The notes beneath the pieces are model-generated. The model saw only the letters and a list, made by a program, of their open reading frames with translations, was not told where the DNA came from and made no database searches. A stretch of DNA of 64,000 nt from Diospyros lotus (lineage: Eukaryota > Streptophyta > Magnoliopsida > Ericales > Ebenaceae), in the NCBI RefSeq assembly GCF_014633365.1, contig NC_068349.1, forward strand, positions 35,664,753-35,728,752, written 5' to 3'. Positions 12,301 to 24,600 of the stretch are shown in pieces. Within the stretch, counting starts at the first letter, position 1. Each line of letters begins with the position of its first letter. The position numbers and the translations under genes are program-made.

Positions 12301-12615
12301 CCCAAAAAGTAAAAAAGGAGTTTTATTTTTTGTTTTCATTTTTTTATTCTTTTAATAATGAAGTCGGTTTCTTTATTGAGAGTAGGGGTATAAATGCAAT
12401 TTCCACTTTTGGAGGGGCAAGCAGAAATTTGCGGGGAGAAGACCGTTAGGAGCGCTCAATACATAACCAACTTCCATAACACAAACCCTCGCGACCCTCC
12501 TTCCTCGCGGCCTCCTCTTTCTCTCTCTACATTTCAAATTCTCTCTCTCTCTCTCTCTTGTGATCCTCACAATCGCCATTGCCCAATCGTCAACCGGAGC
12601 TCGGCGAGCACCGCC
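12301..12615 (+). promoter_or_regulatory. Promoter / 5' UTR region of the Sec1 gene
   Basis: The sequence changes from AT-rich to mixed at about 12370. A pyrimidine-rich leader with CT repeats (12541-12558) leads to the context CCGCCATGTC at the start codon. No single promoter box is clear. Confidence 0.45.
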
Positions 12616-12688
12616 ATGTCATTCTCCGACTCTGAATGGAATTTTCACGGCGGAGAGTACAAGACTTTTCGCCAAGTCAGCCGCGAAC
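12616..12688 (+). CDS. KEU/SEC1A-like: Sec1 gene exon 1
   Basis: Encodes 24 residues from MSFSDSE to VSRE plus one base. The donor is GTACGC at 12689. The next exon is 14 kb away. Confidence 0.93.
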
Positions 12689-15600
12689 GTACGCCTCTCT
12701 TTCTTTCTCCCTCTTCCGTTTCTCTGATATCCGGTTCATCTTCCACGGCGTTAGTTCGCTCTGTTCGGTAGTTCCATTTTTGCAGTTTGCAGTTATGTTT
12801 ATAAATGCGTATATCCCTTGAATCCTTGATGCTTCAGTTATGAAAGCGTTTTGATTAGATCACTCATCGATGTAATTTTGGGATCTATATTGTTGTTCCC
12901 GTATATTCTAGGGTCGCATTATTGAAGTTCTATTAGATTTTTTTTTAAGGCAAATTGGGGTTTCAGCTTCACCGTTCTGCTTATTTTGGGTAGAATTGGG
13001 TTTGGTTTTACAAGATTTTGTTGTACGACTATGGAATAGAAGAAAATGGAGATTGAAAAAAAAAAAGAAAAGAACCCGTGATCTTACAGAACCAAGATAC
13101 AAACGGTGAGCTTCTTTGAGGGTTAAGCCACATATAATATCACTCTCTTCAAGATGATTCGTCCAATAGGCTCCAGAAAATTGCTTGATGGCGCAACAGT
13201 CTAGCCACTTTCTGTAGTATGTTTCTTGGTCAAGAGCCGATGATAGAAAATATTGGAGAGAAAAGTAGGAAGATGCAAAACAAAAAAGAAGTTTTGATGC
13301 TGTGATGAGTTTGGAATGATGGCAGAGGGATCTACTTATATGTTAAGTTTGCAAATTCACAACTATCACGTGTTAAGTTTTTTTTGTTACACTTATTGCT
13401 CATCCCAAAAGATAGATGTCCCAATCTCCGATTCCATTGGAATAATTGGTGAGAAGCTTCAGTTGTTGTATTAATTTGAGGGGCATGACCAGAATTAAGA
13501 GACTTAATATCAATTAGTGATCCAAGACCATCTTCAAAAGGTATAGACCGTCTTGTACTTTATTATAACCAGTCATTTTCCCATATCCAACTCTTGAAAA
13601 GCACAGTAGAAGAAAAAGATGGCTTTAAAATTCAAATCCCTAGTGATAGTACTAATATAAATAATTATAGAAATTTTTTGATAAATATTAATTTGAACAA
13701 AAGATAGTGGTAATAAGGAAGTGCAACAGATGGAACCTTTCCTAAATATTAAGGACAATAAACAATCTGCAACTCGATCTTTGTCCTGAACTGAGTGAGG
13801 AATATAAGATAAAAATTAATTTGAAGAACCAGTCATGGGATTTGATGCACTTGAATCAATGATCTATGGGGAGAGAGTAGTAGTCTTAGAAGCACTAGTA
13901 GTCATATGTGATAGTCCAGTACGAGTGAAATTGGAGGAAGAAGCCATGGAAGGTGAAGGATCAAGATTAACTACAGATACGAGACTTTGGAAAGTGTGCT
14001 GTTCACACGTGATAGAGTGGAAATGTTCATAACTACTTGAAATCTTGGCATTACTTTTTTAGAGTCGCCAGCTTCAGCCACTTCAGTCATGTGTGCACGG
14101 GATCTAGAGTTTCCCATCCTCTTACCTCCATGACCCATATTTGGAGCATGGATAAAGTGTCCAACACAACTCCCTTGGGTCGCGAGGTTGTCCATAAAAA
14201 TAAGTTGGTCCTTGTTAATGTATCCCTAATTGCCTGGAAGAGTCTGGAGTCCTTTATTCTGTGGAAGTTTAACTACCATAGCAGAGCAATCTTGAGGGAT
14301 TGAATATAACATCACATTCCTATGGCTCTCATCATGCTACAGAAAGGAATAAGCTCACCTCAAGGAAGGGAAATGGTCCTTGCTGAGAACTTGGGCTCGA
14401 ATATGGTCAAATGTAGGATTAAATCCAGACAAAAAATTATACGCTAGCTCTTTGTCAATCAGGTGCTGAAATTTACTAGCACCTTCAGCTTGGCCTGAAA
14501 CTCTTGGTAGTTAGTCTAACTCTCGCTATAAACTACTGCATAACATTGAGCCAAAGTCATTTCCCTTCACTTAGTCTCATCAACTTCTTTTGAATCTCAT
14601 AAATCTGGGAATAATTATCAGCCTTAGAATAGGTTGGAGCAACAACATTCCAGATCTTCCATGCAGAATTTAATAGTAGATAACCACAAGAAATATGTGG
14701 TTCCATAGAGTTGACAAGCGAGCCATAAATAGTGAGTTTTCAGAATCCCACTGAGTATAGGTTGGGTCATCAGTGGCTGGTTGCTGTCTCTAGCCATAAA
14801 TATACACACATAATCCTTGAGCCTTGATAATAATGAATATGACCAAGAAAGATAATTGCTGCCATCCAATGTCACATGGCTAATCTATAGATTTGGATTA
14901 CCTCTAGGAGTGCTATCTCTAAGTCCACTGCTTTTAGTGTTGGAGGTGCTAGAGTTTTCGGTAGAACTAAGTTCAGACATGTTACAACCACTGGTTCGAA
15001 CTAGAGTATATGGCCAATTATGGATCAAGGAGAAAGAGATCAATGGAACTCTAGCACATCCAAAAAGGCTCAAAGGAGAGTCATACCTTGCAGAAGAACA
15101 AGGTTTAGATCTACAATGAGATAAACTCTCAGGTTTGTGCATGGATTTTTGAGAAATCAAACAACATGCAATTTAGTGGTCTTCAAGGCATATAACGGAT
15201 GAGAGAAGGCTCTTAATCATGAGTAATTAACATCCCTAGGCCTGATATTGAGTATCAGATCAAAGAAAAAAGGTTTGGTTTGATTTTCGCAAGAACATTG
15301 ACGATTGCTTTTGATCTAGCATAGGACATCCAAAACCTTGTCAAATCAAGATGGGGCTGCAAGCTTTCTTGGTTGCATAAAAAGTGACCCTGTTGGTGTC
15401 GTTAGTTAGTGTCACAACCCAAGGGTTGATCTATAATTAGAGTTGTGTAGCAAGTTATAAAGGGAGATTGGTGTAATTGTAATAACCCACTTAGCACATG
15501 GCAGCCCACTTAGCACATGGCCACTTGGAGATTTTAGAGAGGCAGTTAGAGGGAGTCTTTAGTGTAACCAACCCCTATAAATAAGAAGCTGCTCACGAGG

Positions 15601-18600
15601 ATGGGGATATGTGAAGATTAATCCACAAGTCCTTTCCCTCCTAATTCAATCTCTATTCTCTCTTCTCTCTCTCTCTCTCCCATTTCCCTTCTTCCCGGTC
15701 AGATCCAGAGGTCTGACATTTAGTATTAGAGCCAATGACCGTCGGGTGTGGAATGGCTGAAGGAACGCAAGCAAAATAGGCCAAATTGCAGCTGGAAGTC
15801 GTGGAAATTGAGCTGCCCCAAAACCAGGCACAAGTAGAGGATTGTCTGGAAATTTTGGAATTGGGAATCTGGAATACTCAAGAGGAGATTAGCAGGAGTC
15901 GATCAGAACACATGACCAGTTTGGATATGGTTGCGGGCAGAATTAGATCGGAATTTGCTGGGTATGAGGCCAGTTTCGATCATATCGTTAGTGGACTTAG
16001 GGAGGAGTTCACGGGGTTAAGCCAGCAGCTAAGCCAACAAGTGAGTGTTACCCTGAGCATCTTTGCTAGGCAGCCCCAGGCTAGTTTGCCGACTGACTTC
16101 TCTCTGAGGTCTTCATTGACGCCCATCCTGACTATGCCAAGAGCGAGGCAGGGGTTTAACGACCCAGTAGAGGCTGGGGACAGGGGGGAAATAGAGGATG
16201 ACATCGCGCCTCGAGAATGAGGATTGAATCACTCCAATCCTTAGGGGCTGTGGATGGACATTCCCTGTTCGAACGTGACCAACCTAGGTGGTGGGTAAGG
16301 CATTGCGAGAGGGTTTTCTACTAGTACAAAGTGGCGGAGTGGGACAAGATGGATATGGCCGCAGCTTACTTGGATGGTGTAGCCAATACCTAGTTCTAGA
16401 ATTGGAGCAAGGGAAGAGAAGAGCTTTGTTGGCCACGATTCGTGAATGACATTTGCAATCAGTTTGGGAAGAAGACAAGGACCAATGTTATAGAAGAGTT
16501 CAATAAGCTTAAGCAGAAGGGATCAGTGGAGGAATACTTAGTGAAATTTGAGGAGTTGAGATCGTTGCTATCCTTAGCTCATCTCACATTCGATAAGGCT
16601 TATTTCATAGCCAGCTTCATCAGCGGATTAGATGAACAGATTCGTCCCACAATCAAGATGCTCTATCCTACATCAGTGGCACAAGCCGTTGAACAAGCTT
16701 ACTTGCATGAGATGGCCTTGGATGCCTTCTCCAAGAGACATCGATTGCTACCTAAAGAGAGCAGGGAGGAGAACTTGTTGGGGCCTATAAGTAAGAGTAG
16801 CAATTCACTATGGAAGGCCAAACCAGACTAAGGACCTCACCCTCGATCAGAAGCGACAACTGAGACTCTGCTTCCGTTGTGGAGATAAGTATGGTCTGGG
16901 ACACCAGTGCAAACGAATGTTGCTTACCATGGAAGGCCACCCGGAGGAAGAGAAGGAAAATGAAGAAGGTGAGGAACTTGAGAAGGAGACGAAAGAAGAT
17001 GAAGGCGGGGAAATATCCATGCATGCATTGCAAGGCCATGCATCTGGCAGAGTATTGAAGGTAAGGGGAACGACAGGGAAGAGGAGTCTGGTAGTGCTCA
17101 TTAATAGTGGAAGCACACACAGTTTCCTTGATGAGGAAACAACCTTTGCCCTCCAAAGTGAAATGCAGGAGACGACTCTCTTTTTGGTAATGATAGCGAA
17201 TGGAAGCAAGATGGTAAGCCACTACAAGTGCAGAGAATTTAAATGGAAGATGGGAGGTCGTGATTTTGCAGTGGACCTAGGATCCTCAGGCTTGGGGGAT
17301 GCCACATTGTGTTGGGTGTGGACTGGATGAGGACGGTAAATCCTCTCGTGTTTGACTTCAACACCTGAGAAGTCACTTTTGATAAAGGGGGCCAGAAAAT
17401 TACTTTAAAGGGGTGTCAAGAGATAGGAGATTGCAAGACAGTGATAAGCCAAAGACTGCAGAAGCTATTGGATCAAGGGGGAACATCGGTAGGGCAGTTG
17501 CATTCCATATATGCTCTGGAGAGGGCCAACTACAGAGAGGTGGGCAATGCCTTTGTCAAGCTAAGGAAAGAAGACCAAGCTATGGTTCACTCTTCCTTGC
17601 TTAGCCACACTTAGGTACACACTCTAGACCCAATTCTCTTATTGTTGATGGAGTTTGAGGATTTGTTTCCCACCCCTACTAGCCTACCCCCACACCGATT
17701 TCTTGACCACTCCATTCACCTCAAACCAAATGTTGAACCAGTTAACCTAAGAGCCTACCAGTACTCACCTATCCAAAAGGAAAAAATTGAAAAACTGATC
17801 GAAGACATGTTGGACAAATCTCTCAGCTAACCCAGCCAAAGTCCCTTTGCCTCTCCAGTCCTCCTAGTAAAGAAAAATGATGGATCATGGAGGTTTTGTG
17901 TGGATTATAGGCAATTAAACACCTTAACCATTAAAAACAAATTCCCCATTCCGATCATTGAGGATCTTCTAGACGAATTAACAGGAGCAGCTATCTTCTC
18001 GAAACTAGACCTTACCTCTGGATACCACTAGATCAGAATGAACCCCAATGACTGCCCTAAAATAGCTTTCAGAACATACCAAGGACACTATGAGTTCTTG
18101 GTAATGCCCTTTGGCCTTACTAACGCTCCTGCCACCTTCCAAGCTCTCATGAACCACATTTTTGCTCCATATCTTAGGAAATTCGTGCTGGTCTGTTTTG
18201 ATGACATATTAATCTACAGCTACAGCCTAAACCAGCATGTAACCCACTTTCGAAAGGTATTTGAAATCCTTAAAAGCCATAAACTATTTGTGAAGAAGTC
18301 TAAGTGCACCTTTGCTGAGCCCATAGTGGAATACCTAGGCCATGTAATCATTGGTCAGGGAGTAAGTACAGACCCCCAAAAGGTGGAAGCTATGAAGAAT
18401 TAGCCTAAACCAAAAACACTGAAAGAGCTGAGGGGATTCTTAGGCCTCATTGGCTACTACCAACATTTCATTAGAGGTTATGGGATATTGAGTAAGCCCT
18501 TGACGACTCCACTGAAAAAAGATAACTTCCATTGGGGTAGCGAAGCAGATAAGGCTTTCGAGGAATTAAAGAAAGTAATCACCCAAGCTCCAGTGTTGGC

Positions 18601-21600
18601 CCTTCCAAACTTTTCAAAAGAATTTGTGTTAGAAACGGACCTTTGTGATGTGGGAGTAGGGGCTCTGCTAAGCCAAGAAGGCAGACCCGTATCCTATTTG
18701 AGCCAAACCCTCGCACCTCGACACTTAGTCCTCAGCATATATGATAAAGAGTCATTGGTTGTGTTGGTGGCGGTGGACAAGTGGAGGTATTATCTAGAAG
18801 GCAAGAGATTCATCATAAGAACAAATCATGAAAGTTTGAAGTTCTTATCTCAACAAAGGGCACACAATCAATTGCAACGTAAAGGGATCACTAAGCTGAT
18901 GGGGTATGACTATATCATCCAATACAGGAAGGGTAAAGAAAACCTAATGGCAGATGCACTATCAAGGAAGGTGGAACTAGTTAGTTGCCATGCCATCTCA
19001 ACCTTGGTACCAGATTGGGTGCAAGAGATCACTAACAGTTACGAGCACACGACATGGATTAAGGAGAAAATAACTAGGATGACAGTACAACCTTAAGGGG
19101 AGGCAGGATATTCCTTCTAAGGCGGCTTGTTGAAATACCAAGGCCGGTTGGTTATAGGAGAGGATGATCAATTGCGAAGCAGGATCTTGCAAGCACTACA
19201 TGATTCGCCCATTGGGGGGCACTTGGGGTTGAATGTAACCTATTGTCGGGTAAGATAACTATTCTATTGGCCAGGCCTAAAGAAGGATACCACCAAATAT
19301 ATGCTACAATATGCTACCTGCCAAGGATGCAAACACGAGCAAGTACCCTACCCTGGCCTATTACAGCCATTAGAGATTCCCTCCCAAGCTTGGGAACAAA
19401 TCTCTATGGACTTCATCGAGGCCCTACCTAAGTTTGAGGGGTTTGACACCATCCTGGTAGTGGTAGATAGATTGACCAAGTATAGTCACTTCCTTCTCCT
19501 TGCCCACCCTTTCACAGCTACTAAAGTGGTTAGGAAGCTTATGGACGGGGTCTTTAAAATACATGGAGTATCGAAGGCTATGGTTTCAAATCGTGATAAA
19601 ATTTTTACAAGCCAATTTTGGAAGACCCTGTGTCAAGTGTTGGGAATAGGGCTGCAAATGTCATCTGCCTACCATCTTGAAATCGATGGAAAGACGGACC
19701 AGTGCTTGGAGACATACCTCCGGTGCCTTTGTTTTACAAAACCCAGAAGTTGGAGTTGTTGGTTACCACTAGCTCAATGGTGGTATAACACTAACTTCCA
19801 TACAGCCCACAAAAGGACCTCATTTGAGGCTTTATTTGGCTACCCTCCACCTATAATTCCGGTAGTGATACATTACACTCCCATAAAAATATCAGCTGAC
19901 CACTACTTACAAGCAAGGCAGGACGCTCTACAAGTGATAAAGAGGGAACTTAGTATGGCCCAACAGAAGATGAAACAGAGGGTAGACAGCCATCGCATGG
20001 AAAGAACCTTTGAGGTGGGAGACGACGTCTATTTGAAGGTAAAATGGTTCCAACAACACTTATTTCAAAAGGGACCTATCTCTAAAATTAGCCCTAAATA
20101 CTGTGGTCCCTTCAAGATACTAGCCAAGATAGGAACCATGGTATACAAGCTGCAACTGCCTGATGGTGTGGGTTACATCCGGTCTTTCATGTGTCTCTTC
20201 TCAAGCCAGCAAGGGGAATCACGATTGATACTAGCTCGGAAATACTCGGATTACAAGATGATACAGTACTGGAAATCGAACCTAAGGCAGTGCTCGATAG
20301 GCGTGTCATTTACAAGGATTCTCTGTCCATCACTCAAGTTCTAGTCCAATGGATGCACCTACATCCAGATAATACCACCTGGGAATACCTTCCGGAGCTT
20401 CTTCAGCACTATCCCAGAGTGGCCAGCTTTCTTTAATTTTTTGGAGACAAGAAATATTTTAAGGGGTTGGGAGTGTCATTGCCTAAGGGCTGGTCTGTAA
20501 TTAGAGTTGTGTAGCAGGGTATAAAGGGAGATTGGTGTAACTGTAATAACCCACTTGGCACATGGCAGCCCACTTGGCACATGGCCACTTGGAGATTCTT
20601 GAGAGGTAGTTAGAGGGAGTCTCTAGTGTAACCAACCCCTATAAATAAGAAGCTACTCACGAGGATGGGGATATGTGAAGATTAATCCACAAGTCCTTTC
20701 CCTCCTAATTCAATCTCTATTCTCTCTCTCCCTCTCTCATTTCCCTTTTTCCCGCCAAACCTCTTCCTAAATTTCAGAAAAGGCTCCCGGTTAGATCCAG
20801 AGGTCTGACAGTTAGTCTGTCACTGAGGTGATGTCATGCTGACATTAGCATCACATTGCTTTCTAATTTTTTTGTCCTAAAAAATAGGAAATATGGAAAA
20901 GGAAAGGAAAAACAAAAGAAAGGGATAGATTCTTTGATGCCAAGTTGAAAATTAAGGGTAATGGCAAATTTGTAGAAAGGTTGTAGAAGGAAGAATAATG
21001 AAGAAACGTTATGGGTTGTTTATATGAGATTTAGGGTTTATCTTATGTCATGATGTCATGGCTTATGTCATGACTTATTTAATATGTGTATATATAGGTG
21101 AATAATCTAGTTGTTTGATGAGGAATTTATTTCCTCCAACTAGGGTTTGACTCTCTAAGTTCTCTAATTCAATATGGTATCAGAGCTACCACTCAAACTC
21201 TAGTTGCAGCTGCGGCCTCCTTGCTGCCTTCACCATGCCGTTGCAAGTCTCATCCACCAGCTTTGGCGTGCGTTCCCTTCCCACCGCAGCAACCTCCAGC
21301 TCCTCGTTGCACTGTTCGTTGTAGCCACAACAACCACCAGATCTCGCTGCCTTCTCCAGATCTACCATTGCGAATCTCATTGACACTACCAGATTTTGTT
21401 GCCTTCTCTAGATCTACTGCCCCACGGCCATCCGTCGCCACTGCCTTCTCCAAATGTGCCGCTCTACAGCTGTCCATCGCTGTTGCCTTCTCCAGATTTG
21501 CCACTATTGCTGTTGCTCGCAGCTTGCTCCATGCGCCGCCCAGATCTGACCAGATTTGCCTAGATCCGACCGCCACTATTGTCGCTACCTAGATTTGTGC

Positions 21601-24600
21601 CCTTCGTCGTTGTTGACATAGTTGCTCACAACTTCCTCCTGATCTGACCAGATCTGGCTGCCACCGCCACTCTTTTCCTCACATTCGACGGCTTTTGCCG
21701 TCGCTTCCAACTGTAGCTTCCTCTAGATCTCAGCCTCCTTGCTTTCGCCAACTCACCCAAATCTGACCACTTCCTTGTTGTCCTCCTCTTTCAGATTTGC
21801 CTTGCGATATATATATATTTTTTCAATATGATTTTCCTTTTAATTGGTTTCTAAGCTTAAAACCCATATCTCAAATCAAATTTGGTCTAACCTGATCCGC
21901 CAAGCACGATCCGTTTCAGATCTATTTAACCTAGATCTGACCCATCAGATCAGATTCGACCCATCAGATTTGTCCAGACCGACTTGAACCAGATCTACTC
22001 CACGTCTGATAAATCTATCATTGAAGACACTTCCAGAGTGACTTCCATCCAAAATATGGAGAGTCTTTCCGACAAATCTGCCATTCAAGACGCTTCAAAA
22101 TTGCCTTCCATCCAAAGTATGGAGATTCCAACACATTTGCCTTTTTCTTCTTCACCTATTATTACTTTTGAAAAACTAGTTGGAAGTACCAATTACATAT
22201 CTTGGGTTGCCTCTGTTGAGTTATGGTTCATGGGTCAAGGAATGGAAGATCACCTAAGTATGAAAGATGATGCAATTCCGACGGCTGAGAGAGTAACGTG
22301 GAAGAAAACCAACGCTCTTCTTTGCAATATGTTATGGCAGACCATTGATCCCAAACTATATGTTATTTACAAGGCATACAAGACTTGTGTTTAGGTATGG
22401 ACAAAAGCCAAATCTCTTTATACAAATGATATCCAACGTCTCTACTCTGTTGTTTCCACGATTGTTCATTTGAAGCAACAAGATATGGATATGTCTGAAT
22501 TCCTTGGCCGCCTAGAATCCCTGAAAGAAGAGTTCAATTCTCTGTTATCGGTTGGTAATACTGCAGAAGAACAGTTGCAATAGAGAGATAAATTCTTTAT
22601 GGTTCTAGGATTGACTGCCATTCAATCTGACCTTGCTCTGGTCCAGGATCAAATATTATCCAGTCCCATTGTTCCAAGACTAGAAGATGTCTTTGCTAGA
22701 CTTCTTCGGGTTTCTTCCCCGTCTTCAGTCATCAATGGTTCTCAAGTTGATTCCTTCGTCTTGGTGTCATAAACCTTTGGTAGAGAAGAGCAAGGAAATA
22801 ACCGAGGTAGTAACTCACAATGAGGTAATTGTCCTAAATGCAACTATTGCCATAGGTGGGGCCATCTTCAAGAACAGTGCCACAAACTACATGGTCGACC
22901 ACCACGTGCTACTAATCTAGCTCAGTCTGTTGTAGCCAATTCCTCAACATAAACATTTGAGAATCATTCATCTTCGTTCCTTGTTTTAACTAGAAGTGAT
23001 TATGAGGATTACCTTCAGTATCAGGCTTTTAAACAAAATGTGTCATCATCCACTGCTTTTGTGGTGCACATTGGTAATTTTATTGCTTGTGTTACTCGGT
23101 CTACCACTCCTGGACCATGGGTTCTCGATTCTAGTGCAACTGATCATCTCTCAGGTAATCAAAGTCTCTCTTCCTATCTCTTTACTTCTTCTTATTTTCC
23201 ATATGTTACTCTTGCCAATGGTTCCAAAACATACGCTACAGGCACTGGTCAAGCACAACTGCTCTTTTCGTTACCCTTAGATTATGTTTTATATGTTCCC
23301 ACCAGCCCTTTTAATCTTGCTTTTGTTAGTAAACTGACACATGCTCTTCATTATTCCATAACATTTTTGGCTGATTCTGTTGTCGTGCAGGACTAGGGTA
23401 TGGGACAAATGATTGGCGTCAAGCGTGGGTCGCAAGGACTTTATTATCTCAACAAGCCATCTTCCCCAGTAGCTTTCATTTCTACTAAATCTCCAACTCA
23501 TTTTCATAATTGTTTGGGACATTTGAGTCTATCCAAATTACAAAAGATGGTCCCACATCTTTCTAATATTTCCACTTTAAATTGTGAGTCGTGTCAGCTT
23601 GAAAAATAGTTTGAACTTGTCCCCTTTTGAACTTGTCCATAGAGATGTTTGGGGTCCTTGTCATGTTCCCTCTATTTTAGGTTTTCGTTACTTTGTCACT
23701 TTCATCGATGATTACTCTTGTTGTACTTGGGTGTTTTTACTGAAAAATAGTTTAGAGTTATTTAATACCTTTAAGGATTTCTGTGTTGAAATTCAAACTC
23801 AATTTAATGTTTCTATCCGTGCCTTCCGTAGTGACAATGCTAGAGAATATTTCTTAGCTCCTTTCACTACTTTCATGGCTTCTAAGAGTATTTTACATCA
23901 ATCCTCTTGTGCCTACACACCCTAGCAGAATGGAGTTGCTGAGCGCAAAAATCGTCATTTGATTGAAATTGTCGCACTCTTTTACTGCATAGTCATGCTT
24001 CTACCCATTTTTGGGTCGATGTCGTTCTCACTGCATGTTATCTCATTAACCGGATGCCTTCCTCTTTCTTACAACATGAGGTCCCTCACTCTATCCTTTT
24101 CCCTGCTCAGAGTCTTTATCTCCTTCCACTTTGTGTTTTTGGGTGCACTTGTTTTGCTCATGACATGACCCCTGGTCGTCCCAAACTTTTAGCCAGGGCT
24201 ATCAAGTGCATTTTCCTTGGTTACTTATGACTTCAGAAAGGTTATTGATGTTACTCTCCTAATCAGTAACATTATTTCATATCTACTGATGTTACCTTAT
24301 TTGAGGCATCTCATTTCTTTCTCTCATCTCCTGTTGAGAGTTGTCTCGTTTCTAAGGTTCTTCCCACTCCTTACCTTTGTTCTCTGATTCAACATATACA
24401 AACCCTACTTATCTCTTCCACCTCCGGCGACATCTCCTGACCGCTCCATCGGTTGCGCCATCTCCTGTGTCACCAATCGCAGTTGCAGCCATTGCCACCA
24501 CCAGCAACGGTCATTGTCTCCAACTACTGTCATTTGTCGTCTCACGTCACCCTATTTGGCCACCAGATCTGTAGCTTCTGTCGTTCACCGTTACTTGCGT

